From contig NZ_NIHC01000001.1 of the NCBI RefSeq assembly GCF_002806945.1, forward strand, positions 868,001-932,000: a DNA stretch of 64,000 nucleotides. Reading direction: 5' to 3'. The first letter of the stretch is position 1; every line of letters starts with the position of its first letter. Origin of the DNA: Marinobacter salexigens (GTDB lineage Bacteria > Pseudomonadota > Gammaproteobacteria > Pseudomonadales > Oleiphilaceae). The notes beneath the pieces are model-generated. The model was not told the origin of the DNA, searched no databases, and was given only the letters and a program-made list of their open reading frames with translations. The position numbers were made by a program, and so were the translations under genes. Shown here in pieces: positions 25,760-34,856 of the stretch.

Positions 25760-26125
25760 TTGGCTGACCCGGAATATATTCCTGCTGGTGAAGATGAGCT
25801 GGCGCGCCGATCTGACCCTGCACGCAATCTTGCAGTGGTTGTTTACATTCTTCAGGGGTTGTCGTTTTTTCTGGGCGGTATCACCGGTTTGGTAGGCGTA
25901 ATTATTAATTACGTGAAGCTCGATGACGTTCGTAATACCTGGGTGGAACCCCATTTCCGCTGGCAGATCAGAACCTTCTGGTTGGGCTTGTTGTGGACGG
26001 TCATTGGTGTAGTAACCAGCTTTATTATTGTCGGATGGTTTATTCTTATGGGCACCGCCATTTGGCTGATCTATCGCATTGTGAAAGGTGCCTTGGCACT
26101 GAATGATGGCAAGGCACCTGTTTAA
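25760..26125 (+). CDS. Small membrane protein, DUF4870-like
   Basis: A 121-residue protein starting at TTG with AAGGAG 7 bp upstream; no in-frame ATG fits. Three membrane segments (~residues 26-48, 70-92 and 94-112) surround the block VKLDDVRNTWVEPHFRWQIRTFW, which is typical of a small membrane family close to DUF4870 found in Pseudomonas and Marinobacter. The function is unknown. Confidence 0.7.
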   Translation: MADPEYIPAGEDELARRSDPARNLAVVVYILQGLSFFLGGITGLVGVIINYVKLDDVRNTWVEPHFRWQIRTFWLGLLWTVIGVVTSFIIVGWFILMGTAIWLIYRIVKGALALNDGKAPV

Positions 26126-26160
26126 AGCAATTCATGAGAAATTGCGTGGCGACTGGCAGG

Positions 26161-27534
26161 TCAGCCGCCGGTAACTTCCTTCAGGCGAATGGCACTCAGG
26201 GTTCCTGCCAGCCCCATCAAACCGAGCACTACAATCACTGCGGAGTTTGAAATCAGGGACAGCAGTGCGGTTAATCCCCCGGTCGCAAGCAACAAAAATC
26301 CGATCACGGTATTGCTCACGGCCGTGTAATCCGTGCGTTTGTTGCCTCCTGCCATATCCACCAGATACGTTTTTCGTCCCAGCCTCACGCCCGCATGGGC
26401 AATACTCAAAATAAAGAAGGCCAAGGGGTAAAACCAGCCATTGCCAACGCCCGTGCCGACGAACATGGCGGTGAGGCCAACCGACAAGCACACAGCACTT
26501 GCGATTGCCGCACCGCGAATCATCACGCGCCGGCTGGAGGTGTCTGCCATCCAGCCCCAGAAGCTGGCGGATACGGAGCTGGCCAGACTGCTCGCCAGGA
26601 GGAACACGCCAAGCATCAAACCCGTATCCGATTCCTTTTGCGCCAAGACCACAAAGTAGGGTGATGCGAGAGCCGAGCACAGCAGCAGTGCTCGGGTAAT
26701 AACAAAGTTTCGGAAAAGTGCATCATCGCGCAGCAATGACAGGCTTTTGAAGGCTTCCGTGAGGGCGTTGCCACCACCGCCGGTTTCACCTTCGTGCTCT
26801 TCTACGCCTGCGAACAATGCTCCGGCAATCACCCAAAGGGCGGCAGCCAACAAAAGCAGGAGGCTATAAAATGCCAAAGTCGGGTCACCTTGATCCCTGA
26901 ACAAAACAATCGTTAGTAAAACGGTTGCCGTGCCGCCAATAGTGGCTGCCAGGCCCGAGAGCCTGCCCCTGCGGGTTTTCGGAATGCACTTTCCCTGAAC
27001 ATCTTTCATGGCCACGGAGCAGAAGCCCCGTGACAGGGAAAATACAACCAGCGCAGCGACGATGCCGGCACCGGCGGTATAGCCTTCAAGAAACCACACG
27101 CAAGCAGCCATAGCCGCAACACTGATTGCCTGGCCAAAGCTGCCAATCGTCCAGAACCATTTACGCACAGGTTTGCGACGAACCCAGGCTGCAATCATCA
27201 TCTGGGGAACCATGGAGCCGGACTCCCGAATAGGAACCAGCCAGGCCACCAGAGCCGGTGCGCCAATGGCACTCATCAGCCACGCAAGCACGGTTTTCGG
27301 GCTGATCAGCAAGTCGCCCAGCTTGGTGAGTACGTTGGCTGTCAGAATCAGGAAAAAATTGCGGGGCACCACGTTGCAAGCTTCCGCAGGGATGTCTTTA
27401 CACACCCGTGCGTCTTCCTCGTTGGCAATCAGGCTATAGAGCCGGTCGACAGAGCGCTCCAGAGTGCCGGTTGCAGCCTGGGCGCTGTCTTGCGAAGTGG
27501 TGTTGTTCTGTGTGGGTGTCTGTTGCTGGGACAA
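26161..27534 (-). CDS. MFS-type transporter
   Basis: A polytopic protein of about 457 residues with 10-12 hydrophobic segments. Two TTG starts compete: 27534, with GGAGG 8 bp upstream, and 27564, with no good ribosome site; I prefer the first. The cytoplasmic N-terminus is polar (QQQTPTQNNTTSQDSA) and includes VDRLYSLIANEEDARVCKDI. Membrane blocks include VPRNFFLILTANVLTKLGDL, AWLVPIRESGSMVPQM and SAFFILSIAHAGVRLGRKTYL-like segments. It belongs to a little-studied MFS group in marine bacteria. The substrate cannot be inferred. It follows DUF1513 by about 80 bp on the same strand. Confidence 0.72.
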   Translation of the reverse strand: MSQQQTPTQNNTTSQDSAQAATGTLERSVDRLYSLIANEEDARVCKDIPAEACNVVPRNFFLILTANVLTKLGDLLISPKTVLAWLMSAIGAPALVAWLVPIRESGSMVPQMMIAAWVRRKPVRKWFWTIGSFGQAISVAAMAACVWFLEGYTAGAGIVAALVVFSLSRGFCSVAMKDVQGKCIPKTRRGRLSGLAATIGGTATVLLTIVLFRDQGDPTLAFYSLLLLLAAALWVIAGALFAGVEEHEGETGGGGNALTEAFKSLSLLRDDALFRNFVITRALLLCSALASPYFVVLAQKESDTGLMLGVFLLASSLASSVSASFWGWMADTSSRRVMIRGAAIASAVCLSVGLTAMFVGTGVGNGWFYPLAFFILSIAHAGVRLGRKTYLVDMAGGNKRTDYTAVSNTVIGFLLLATGGLTALLSLISNSAVIVVLGLMGLAGTLSAIRLKEVTGG

Positions 27535-27615
27535 GCCGCCATCCTCCGGGAATTGGATAGCCAAGGATACCAGCAGGATCTACTCCTCTGAACCCCGGAA
27601 TGCACATCAACGCTT

Positions 27616-28716
27616 TTACACCAGGTGGTGATCCCACTGAACCGGCATGCTGGCAATCTCTTTTGCTGGCTTGCCCTTGCCTATTCGCACCAGTTTGCCA
27701 CGGCCTGAGGACACCAGAAAGTCTCCGCCGGCCAGAGCTTCAACGCCAGCGCAATCCGGGATGGCGGCTTTTTCGATAATCGCCCCTGAGCGGCTGTTGA
27801 AAATCAGCGCTGTGCCTCCGATGGGCGAGGCAATGGCCACCAAGTCGTTTTCGGGGTGGGCGACTATGCTGGCAATGTAATTGCCCAGCGCCCGGTGAAT
27901 ATCCTCACCCAGGTCGATCTCTTCGTAGTGCCCGTTGCGGTAACGAGCCACAAGCGGCGGCAGCTCATGGGCTGGCCCCTGATATTGATAGGCCGCATAG
28001 AGAGTGCCGTCGGGCGCTGCATCCACATGTCGGGTGCTTAGCTGATGGTGGGATGGCTGGAATCGGCCAAGAATCTCGCCGGAGCCCCTGTCCATCATCA
28101 CCAGCGCAGGTTTCATGGTGGGCAGGTTGAGTTTGATGCGATCGTAATCCGGGTGGGTAAGAATACCGCCCAGCCCGACAATCAATGTTTGGCCGTCCGG
28201 GTGCAGCGTGATCTGGTGCGGGCCTATGCCGTTCAGCTCAAAGGTGTTGGCTCGTTGATAACCGCGGTGGCTATCGTACACCGCAATGATCCCTTCCCCG
28301 GGTTCGTAGCGGTTCGCCGGGGCATACAGGTATCGACCGTCTGGTGAGAACACCCCATGGCCCACAAAGTGTTCGCCTTCGGCGGCGATAATGCGGTGCA
28401 GCCGTTCGCCTGATGTGCTATTGAGCACGTAAAATGCCCAGCCAGGCCGGCGCTCAAAGAACGCGACCTGTGCAGTGCCAGGACGGTTGCAGCCGCTGTG
28501 GCAGCGAGTGTTGACCGGTGATTGCCAAAGCATCTTGCCGTCTGGCGCAATCGCGCCCACAGCGAAGCGGTCGCCAGGCAAACCGACGGCACCCGTGTAT
28601 TGCTGAGGGCTATGGCTGGCGGCTTTGCGGGGCAGTATGCTGCAGCCGGAGAGAGTGAAAGCTGCGCTGCCGGCGAGGGCGGTTTTAATAAGGCTTCGGC
28701 GAGTCAGTTCAGGCAT
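27616..28716 (-). CDS. DUF1513 protein, Tat/lipoprotein signal
   Basis: The ATG at 28716 follows AGGAAAGG and gives a 366-residue protein. The N-terminus combines a twin-arginine motif (TRRSLIKTALAG) with a lipobox (TLSGC), suggesting folded export and lipid anchoring. The remainder looks like a beta-propeller with repeated strands such as GVFSPDGRYLYAPANRY, GPHQITLHPDGQTLIVGLGG and DAAPDGTLYAAYQYQGP. It is the last gene of the imelysin cassette. In pseudomonads this family is a constant neighbour of imelysins and is thought to serve iron acquisition; its biochemical role is unknown. Confidence 0.85.
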   Translation of the reverse strand: MPELTRRSLIKTALAGSAAFTLSGCSILPRKAASHSPQQYTGAVGLPGDRFAVGAIAPDGKMLWQSPVNTRCHSGCNRPGTAQVAFFERRPGWAFYVLNSTSGERLHRIIAAEGEHFVGHGVFSPDGRYLYAPANRYEPGEGIIAVYDSHRGYQRANTFELNGIGPHQITLHPDGQTLIVGLGGILTHPDYDRIKLNLPTMKPALVMMDRGSGEILGRFQPSHHQLSTRHVDAAPDGTLYAAYQYQGPAHELPPLVARYRNGHYEEIDLGEDIHRALGNYIASIVAHPENDLVAIASPIGGTALIFNSRSGAIIEKAAIPDCAGVEALAGGDFLVSSGRGKLVRIGKGKPAKEIASMPVQWDHHLV

Positions 28717-28726
28717 GGACCTTTCC

Positions 28727-29776
28727 TCAGTCTCCGTCGCTGGAATTGAAGCCGCGCACAACCCCAAGTTCAACAGCTGCCCGGTCGTTCACCAGCGAGG
28801 TCAGCTGAGTGACGTCGATATACAGGCTTTGCAGCATTTTGTAGGCGTTGTCGTCAGCGAGTAGGGGGGCCATTGGACGGTCGAGTTCCGGGAAGTTGGC
28901 CAGTACTTCGTTAAACCCTTGCTCGATCTGCTCGGCCAGCTCGGTTTGCTCCCGGTCGTTGAGAAGTTTAGAGAAAGCTGGCAGGAAGCTTTGTTTGAGC
29001 CCTCGAACACTGGCGTCTATGGCGGCAAGACTAGCTTCGCTGCGCCAGGCATCGGCGGCGTAAACCGAGCGCTTGCCATTGCCGCGCAGCCCCATTGGCG
29101 TAGCCAAACGCCGCTCCTCAAGTATCTCCAGCCCGGCCATGGCAGATCGGATGGTTGTATCCGTGTACTGATGGCTGCCAAGGTAGTTGCTCTGAAAGCC
29201 CTTCCAGTCATTCGCCAACGATTGGCCATTGCCGGCGATATGGCGGGTTACGGCGACCAGTAGTTTACAACTGCGACCGGTTGGCAAAGCTTCTTCGCCA
29301 TTATTGAATGCCTGGTCGTACAGCAAGTACTCCGCCATTGGAAAACCCTGTACAGCAACGCCGGATTCGCTGACTTTTTCAGGTGTGATCGGCGTATCGC
29401 CTTTAAGCAGGTGGGAGGCCTTGCGGGCCACCAGGTTTTTGGGATCTGGCCAGAACTGGAATTGCCAGGCGCGATTCCCCTGTTCTACCGGGCCGAAATC
29501 CACAAAACGGACCTGCTGCCAGGCCAGAAATGCTTCCAGCCAAGCCTGTTGCGTTTGCTCAAACCCTTCAGATGACGGGGCTTGGCAGTAGGTCGTTGCC
29601 TGAGTTGCCAAAGCTTGGCTTTGTGCCGCCAGATTCTGATAACCCGTGAGAATGTCACTGTGCCATTGCTTGCGGTATTCAGCAGTCGGCGTATCAGTAT
29701 TGTTGGCATTTGCCGCCATCAGTGGGGAGGCAGCCAGTGATGAGGCGAGGAAAATAGCCAGGGTCAGTCGCGTCAT
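28727..29776 (-). CDS. Imelysin-family protein (second of cassette)
   Basis: A 349-residue exported protein; the ATG at 29776 has GGAG 7 bp upstream. The signal peptide is MTRLTLAIFLASSLAASPLMA. The mature protein has the imelysin fold elements WLEAFLAWQQVRFVDFGPVE and RAWQFQFWPDPKNL. At the metal-binding GxHxxE position it reads GFPMAEYLLYD, with Pro in place of His. Members lacking this His may bind iron differently or not at all. It sits between the di-haem protein and DUF1513 in the cassette. Confidence 0.85.
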   Translation of the reverse strand: MTRLTLAIFLASSLAASPLMAANANNTDTPTAEYRKQWHSDILTGYQNLAAQSQALATQATTYCQAPSSEGFEQTQQAWLEAFLAWQQVRFVDFGPVEQGNRAWQFQFWPDPKNLVARKASHLLKGDTPITPEKVSESGVAVQGFPMAEYLLYDQAFNNGEEALPTGRSCKLLVAVTRHIAGNGQSLANDWKGFQSNYLGSHQYTDTTIRSAMAGLEILEERRLATPMGLRGNGKRSVYAADAWRSEASLAAIDASVRGLKQSFLPAFSKLLNDREQTELAEQIEQGFNEVLANFPELDRPMAPLLADDNAYKMLQSLYIDVTQLTSLVNDRAAVELGVVRGFNSSDGD

Positions 29777-29787
29777 GTAGGGCTCCA

Positions 29788-31185
29788 TCAAAGGGAATTC
29801 AGAAAATCGATCAGTGCCTGTCGGTCTTTGGCGCTGAACCCGCTGAAACGCGCCACCGCCGGAGCGGCTTCCCCGCCGTGCCAGAGAATGGCTTCTTCAA
29901 GAGTGCGTGCCCGGCCATCATGTAAAAAACCCGCTTGCGGATTAACGGTCTGCGCCAGGCCAATGCCCCAGAGAGGCTGGGTGCGCCACTCGTTGCCATT
30001 GGCCAGAAACTCATCCCGGCCGTCGGCGAGGGCAGGGCCCATATCGTGCAGCAGCATGTCGGTATAGGGCCAGATGGTCTGGTTGCTCAGGTCCGGGCGG
30101 TCCGGGTCTGTTCCGGTGGTGTGCCTGGGAGTATGGCACCCGGCACATCCGGTTTCGTTAAAGAGCCGTGCGCCCTTTTGCACTGATGGATCTTCCATGT
30201 TGCGCCGGGCGGGCACTGCCAGGCTCTTTGCGTAGAAGGTAACAAAGTTTGCGATCTTGTCGCTGACTTCCGGCTGACCACCGTCAGGGAAACGGTCGCA
30301 TTCCTGTTCTGGCGTGCAGTCGGTGGTTGGCTTAAGGCTGGAGGTTAGTCCCATATCGCCGGCAAACGCACCCATGCTTTGCTGGTGCACATTGGGCTCT
30401 GCGGCTTTCCAGCCAAACCGGCCAGGCACTGTCTGCTCGGTTTCAAGATCCCATACCTGATTGAGTTTGCCGGAAATGCCGTCGCCATTTTCATCCTGAG
30501 GGTCGGCCAGGGCTTCCAGATCGGCAATCGGGATGGCTTCGAGCAGGCCCATTCCAATCATGGGCGGCGCGACCCGGGGTGAAATCAGAAGATCCTCGGG
30601 CAGAGGGCCATAGTTGGGGTTCTCTATGCGATAAACCGGTTCCCTCAGTTCTACCTCGGTACCATCAGCCAGGGTTTTGGTTAGCATGTTCCATGTCAGC
30701 ACCATATCGGCTTCTGGCTTGGCGGCGGGCAGGGCAGCGGTTTGTAGTTGGCTCCCGTAAACCGGCGCCGGTTTGAATCCGTGGGTCAGAAGAATGTCTG
30801 CATCTGTTTCCGGGTCGGCCGGAACAGCCAAGCGCAAAAACAGGGATACGGGTGGTTCATCTATCCCCGGAGGGTGGCCTCGGCCGTCTTTGATATGGCA
30901 GCCCTGACAGGAGTTGGTATTGAACAAAGGGCCTAATCCATCCCGTGCCGTGGTGCTGGCCGGCGCTTCAACCCAGGGATTGCGGAAAAAGCTGTTGCCT
31001 ACGCTGAAATCCAGGCGCTTGGTCATGGAAAGGTTGCCTTGGGGCAGGGAGTAGGCGTTGGTGTCGAACTGCTCAACCGTGCCCTCCCCACCTGTGAGAG
31101 GCGTATCCTGCAATGGGAAGCCTGCGTGAGCAGGCAGGCATAAGGCCAGCAGCAACAGCACAGGTGTTTTTTTAATCCCGGTCAT
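29788..31185 (-). CDS. Di-haem oxidoreductase (DUF1111, CcoP/MauG-like)
   Basis: The start at 31185 is 16 bp after the upstream stop and opens a signal peptide (MTGIKKTPVLLLLALCLPAHA), giving 465 residues. Two CxxCH haem-binding motifs are present, NSCQGCHIKDGRGH (~residue 95) and ETGCAGCHTPRH (~350). A calcium-site-like run DENGDGISGKLNQVWD is in the middle, and NPQAGFLHDGRARTLEEAI near the end. This is the DUF1111 family annotated as thiol oxidoreductase or di-haem peroxidase-like, located in the periplasm. Its association with imelysins suggests it changes the redox state of iron during uptake, as an inference. Confidence 0.88.
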   Translation of the reverse strand: MTGIKKTPVLLLLALCLPAHAGFPLQDTPLTGGEGTVEQFDTNAYSLPQGNLSMTKRLDFSVGNSFFRNPWVEAPASTTARDGLGPLFNTNSCQGCHIKDGRGHPPGIDEPPVSLFLRLAVPADPETDADILLTHGFKPAPVYGSQLQTAALPAAKPEADMVLTWNMLTKTLADGTEVELREPVYRIENPNYGPLPEDLLISPRVAPPMIGMGLLEAIPIADLEALADPQDENGDGISGKLNQVWDLETEQTVPGRFGWKAAEPNVHQQSMGAFAGDMGLTSSLKPTTDCTPEQECDRFPDGGQPEVSDKIANFVTFYAKSLAVPARRNMEDPSVQKGARLFNETGCAGCHTPRHTTGTDPDRPDLSNQTIWPYTDMLLHDMGPALADGRDEFLANGNEWRTQPLWGIGLAQTVNPQAGFLHDGRARTLEEAILWHGGEAAPAVARFSGFSAKDRQALIDFLNSL

Positions 31186-31201
31186 TTCTTTTCGCGGATT
31201 A

Positions 31202-32497
31202 TCAGAATGCATGGCCAGCGTCATCTGGTGACAAGGCTTCCAGGCCCAGTTGACGAGCGGCTTGTTCAATGGAGCCGGTTTGCTCCACCAATGCCATAAT
31301 TGCGCCGTTCACTATACTCGCGCCTTTCGCATTACCCGGTGCAATCATCATATCAAAGGGCATGGGGTTCTGGTTTGATTCGGCTTTGGCTTTCATTACG
31401 CCCAATGCTTCCATAGAAGCCTCCAGTTGCGCATTCAGCCGAGCGTCCAACTCGGGGTTGGTTTGGGCGACCAAGGCAGATAGCGACGGACCAGATACCA
31501 GGCTGCCGTCTACACGGCGGTAGTTGCCGGTATAGACGTTCTGAATGCCCTGGCCATTGTAATAATGCGAGTTGTGGGTGTTATCACTGAAACAGTCGTG
31601 CTCGTCTTCGTAGGAGTTGGCTTCAAGAGCCACCTTCATGCGCTCACCAGCTAGTTCGCCTAGCGACAGAGAGCCCATGCCGAACAGCATTTTTTGCACA
31701 CCTTCGTTGGCATCGGCGGCCATAAGCTGGCTGCGGTAGTTGTCTGAGGCTTCCGGTGCCCATTGAGCAACCATCCATTCAAGGTCTGAAACCAGAAGAT
31801 CAGTTACTGCATCCAGGTACTCCCCACGACGCCCGCAGTTTCCGTTAGTGCAGTCAGCACCCTTGGCGTAATCGCTTACTGGGCGTTCGCCGCTGCCAGC
31901 CTCAAAGCCGTGCAGATCTTGCCCCCAAAGCAGAAATTCAATGGCATGGTAGCCGGTCGCCACGTTTGCTTCTGAACCACCGATCTCATTCAGGTTGGCA
32001 AGCAGCTCTGGTGTGAGGTTTTTTACATCCAGAGTTTCGCCGCCCACATTCACGCTTGTGCTGCCAATGATATTGGCGGTTGCGCCCGCATTGCCCAGTT
32101 CATACTGGTAGTCGTCGGCCTGCACGTAATCGATCAGCCCTTCATCCAGAGGCCAAGCGTTCAGCTGGCCTTCCCAATCGTCCACAATCGCGTTGCCAAA
32201 GCGGAATACTTCTGTTTGCTGATAAGGAACACGAGCAGCCAACCATGCTTCTTTAGCGGCTTGCAAGTTGGCTGCTGTGGGGTTGGCGATCAAACGGTCG
32301 GTAGCTTCGTCCAGAGTTTTGGCGGTAATCAATGCATCTTCATAACCGGCATGGGCCAGACTTGCGTAGTGCTCCACAACTGTGGCTTTGGTGGCAGGCT
32401 GGGATGCTGCGGATTCTGATTGAGTGCTGGCGCAGCCAGTGCTCAGGACAGCGGCAATAGTGAGCGCAAGAGGGGCTGGACGAAACATGGCTATCAT
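31202..32497 (-). CDS. Imelysin-family iron-regulated lipoprotein (IrpA/IcmP-like)
   Basis: The ATG at 32497 with GGAG upstream gives 431 residues. The signal peptide ends in a lipobox (AAVLSTGC), so the protein is a lipoprotein. It contains the imelysin GxHxxE motif intact in TGYHAIEFLLWGQDLHG, and RVPYQQTEVFRFGNAIVDDW and NGQGIQNVYTGNYRRVDG typical of the longer IrpA class. Homologues include P. aeruginosa IcmP, described as an iron-regulated outer-membrane protein. It is the first gene of a four-gene operon, with a Fur-like site just upstream. Role: inferred surface iron binding or uptake. Confidence 0.88.
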   Translation of the reverse strand: MIAMFRPAPLALTIAAVLSTGCASTQSESAASQPATKATVVEHYASLAHAGYEDALITAKTLDEATDRLIANPTAANLQAAKEAWLAARVPYQQTEVFRFGNAIVDDWEGQLNAWPLDEGLIDYVQADDYQYELGNAGATANIIGSTSVNVGGETLDVKNLTPELLANLNEIGGSEANVATGYHAIEFLLWGQDLHGFEAGSGERPVSDYAKGADCTNGNCGRRGEYLDAVTDLLVSDLEWMVAQWAPEASDNYRSQLMAADANEGVQKMLFGMGSLSLGELAGERMKVALEANSYEDEHDCFSDNTHNSHYYNGQGIQNVYTGNYRRVDGSLVSGPSLSALVAQTNPELDARLNAQLEASMEALGVMKAKAESNQNPMPFDMMIAPGNAKGASIVNGAIMALVEQTGSIEQAARQLGLEALSPDDAGHAF

Positions 32498-32537
32498 TAA
32501 TAACTCCGGGATTGCGGGATGGTTAAAGTAATGGGAT

Positions 32538-32556
32538 GCATTATCATTCGCAATTA
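32538..32556 (-). promoter_or_regulatory. Fur-like site upstream of the imelysin operon
   Basis: On the minus strand GCGAATGATAATGCAT matches the centre of the Fur consensus (AATGATAAT), with ten of fourteen bases agreeing over the best segment. It is about 45 bp before the first gene of an iron-linked cassette, a sensible operator position. Confidence 0.55.
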
Positions 32557-32680
32557 TGTTTTCTGAGGCTGTCAGGTGCAAGCGTTTTTTGCACTGGGTC
32601 AATGAGCGCTATGCCGAGGATTCCTTGCGCTGAAGGTGCGCGCTCGGGCTTAATGGATTCTGTTAACAGGGAGTCAATCT

Positions 32681-33520
32681 ATGCTGAGTTATCTTCACGC
32701 CTTTCACGCCGGAAACTTCGCCGATGTTCAGAAGCATGGGGCGCTAACGCTGGCCTTATCTATGATGCAGACAAAGGCGTCCGCCATTGCCTGCTTTGAT
32801 ACCCACGCGGGTAGCGCCATCTACGACCTGAAGAGCGAGCGAGCACGGAAAACGGCAGAGGCGGATTCGGGCGTTCAAAAGCTTTGGGCGAGCCGTAACA
32901 GTTTGGTGTCTGAAGATTGGCCGTTGGTATTGAAGGTGTTGTCCCGGTTCAACGCTGGAGAGGAGCCGCTGACGGTGTATCCCGGCTCGCCCGTCTGGTT
33001 TCGTCAGTTCCTGCGCCCGGGTGATTCGCTGACAGCTTTCGAACTGCACCCCACGGAAAGTGGACAGCTTGCTGGTTGGGCGGCGGACCAGAAGGTGCGG
33101 GTGTTGCACGAAGATGGCCTGGAGGGGCTATTGAGGCAACTGCCTCCCGCGCAACCCAGGCTGATGGTACTGATTGATCCTTCCTATGAAATAAAAACCG
33201 AATATTCCGATGTAGCAGCTACCCTGCAAAAAGCCTGGCAGAAGTGTCGCCACGGGGTCTATCTTGTTTGGTATCCGGTTCTCACCAGCGGCCTGCAAGC
33301 TACGTTGAAACAAGCAGTAAAAGACAGCCCGCTGCGCAAAGTGTGGTGCAGTGAGGTGCACTTGAAAACACCTCCCGAGCGAGGCATGACAGGTTCCGGC
33401 ATGCTGGTGGTTAACCCACCATGGGGGTTTGATGACCGTTTTTCTGCCATGATTGATGGTGTTGCAGGCGAGTCTGCACTGGGCCTTTCCCACGAACACG
33501 GCTGGCTGGTGCCTGAATAA
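32681..33520 (+). CDS. rlmJ: 23S rRNA (adenine-2030-N6)-methyltransferase
   Basis: A 279-residue protein that begins MLSYLHAFHAGNFADVQKH, the RlmJ signature, followed by FDTHAGSAIYDL. The catalytic [DN]PPY-type motif reads LIDPSYEIKTEY, with Ser in place of the second Pro. The C-terminal GSGMLVVNPPWGFD is also typical. RlmJ transfers methyl from S-adenosylmethionine to A2030 of 23S rRNA during late assembly. Length is normal and the gene appears alone. Confidence 0.92.
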   Translation: MLSYLHAFHAGNFADVQKHGALTLALSMMQTKASAIACFDTHAGSAIYDLKSERARKTAEADSGVQKLWASRNSLVSEDWPLVLKVLSRFNAGEEPLTVYPGSPVWFRQFLRPGDSLTAFELHPTESGQLAGWAADQKVRVLHEDGLEGLLRQLPPAQPRLMVLIDPSYEIKTEYSDVAATLQKAWQKCRHGVYLVWYPVLTSGLQATLKQAVKDSPLRKVWCSEVHLKTPPERGMTGSGMLVVNPPWGFDDRFSAMIDGVAGESALGLSHEHGWLVPE

Positions 33521-33555
33521 ACAGGGTAGCGGCTGGTCACGCAGGAGCTGTTTTT

Positions 33556-34848
33556 TTGAAGGACAAAACCAACGACAACACGGCCGACTCTTGTCTCCCC
33601 GGTGGGCTAATACCAGCCGACCAGTGGGCGCTGCCGCAAACATCCGTGCGGCGATCGCTCAAGGATGCGATTCGTCATGCCCTCAAACAATTGAGGGCAG
33701 GGGTTTCACAGGCGGAAGAACCGTTTGAAAGCATGGATGAGTTGCCAGAACTGTCTGCTGCCCAGCAGCGGCGGCTGGCACCAGAGCCGGATTATTCACA
33801 CCAGGCTGAGGCTATTGCTTGTAGTCTGAGGCAGGCACGCTCCGAGGGCTCGCTCAGCCGCGAAGTTGTCTGCCTGGTAGCGCCGCCTTTTTCCGGGGTG
33901 GCGCAGGCGCTTGCGCGGTTTTCAGCACCTGAAAAGCCAGACTCCATTGCAAGAGATGGTGAGAAATGGCGCATCATTGCACCGCCCAAAACCCTTTCAT
34001 TTAACGATCATGAGGCTGGTGAATGGTGGGATAAGCAGGATTTGTCTCGCCCCTGGGTGATCCCCGAGCTTGCTGATTTCTGGCTGCGGAGCCTTTCAGG
34101 TCTGGCTCTGGTGAAAGAGCTATTTCGTCGTATCGCGAATGGCAATACGGGGGCGGGTATCGTGGGGAGCTCCAGTTGGTGCTGGCGGTACTGGGGGCAT
34201 TATCTTGAGAATGCCCAGATGTCGCCCTGGACACCTGCACCCATGGAGGCCGAGCGCCTGGGTATCTGGTTTACCTACCTGGCATCCGGTAAAAGCGACT
34301 CACCGGTGGTGGCTAGAATGACTGGCGACGGCCTTTATGTGCTGCCCTGTCCCGAAACAGACGAAGCCGAAAACGACAAAAAATCCAAAAAACGCAAATA
34401 CAGCACTTTTTTGCGTGACCTTGCAGCGACTTCCCGAGGTAACCCCGGTGTGGCTCTGGCCATTTGGCAAAGGGCCTTGCGGGCACGGCCCGATGACGAT
34501 GCCAAGCTGGAGGAGGCCGAGGACAAAGCACACAAGCACAGCGAGGCAGCGGATTGCTGGGTTGTACCCCTGGGTCGGCTGAGTCTCCCGAATATGCCCC
34601 AAAGCAAGGAAGGTGTTACCGGTTTTATTCTGCATGGGTTGTTACTGCATAACGGCCTTGATGCGGAATCGCTGGAGATAGTTACCGGTGTCTCCACCTA
34701 CGAGTTGAGCCTGGTGCTGTCGCGGTTAAAGCGTGCGGAATTGGTAAGCTGCGACCAGCTTGACGGGCGTTGGCAGGTTACGCCTATCGGATACCCCACT
34801 GTCAGGCGCCATCTGCAGAGTTGGGGGTTTCCCCTTGACCAGTTCTAG
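33556..34848 (+). CDS. Unrecognised protein coupled to an MscS channel gene
   Basis: A 430-residue protein starting at TTG with GGAG 8 bp upstream. No signal peptide or membrane segment. A hydrophobic strand followed by VAPPFSGVAQALARF near residue 115 sits where a P-loop would be, but the Gly-Lys-Ser/Thr is absent. Later come WVIPELADFWLRSLSG and GAGIVGSSSWCWRYWGHYL, then a Lys-rich run (DKKSKKRKYS), and a C-terminal region (VSTYELSLVLSRLKRAELVS) like a winged helix. The order recalls an AAA/STAND-type ATPase that has lost nucleotide binding; I cannot name a family. It ends 8 bp before the MscS gene, so the two are surely cotranscribed. Confidence 0.7.
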   Translation: MKDKTNDNTADSCLPGGLIPADQWALPQTSVRRSLKDAIRHALKQLRAGVSQAEEPFESMDELPELSAAQQRRLAPEPDYSHQAEAIACSLRQARSEGSLSREVVCLVAPPFSGVAQALARFSAPEKPDSIARDGEKWRIIAPPKTLSFNDHEAGEWWDKQDLSRPWVIPELADFWLRSLSGLALVKELFRRIANGNTGAGIVGSSSWCWRYWGHYLENAQMSPWTPAPMEAERLGIWFTYLASGKSDSPVVARMTGDGLYVLPCPETDEAENDKKSKKRKYSTFLRDLAATSRGNPGVALAIWQRALRARPDDDAKLEEAEDKAHKHSEAADCWVVPLGRLSLPNMPQSKEGVTGFILHGLLLHNGLDAESLEIVTGVSTYELSLVLSRLKRAELVSCDQLDGRWQVTPIGYPTVRRHLQSWGFPLDQF

Positions 34849-34856
34849 GAGTTCGT

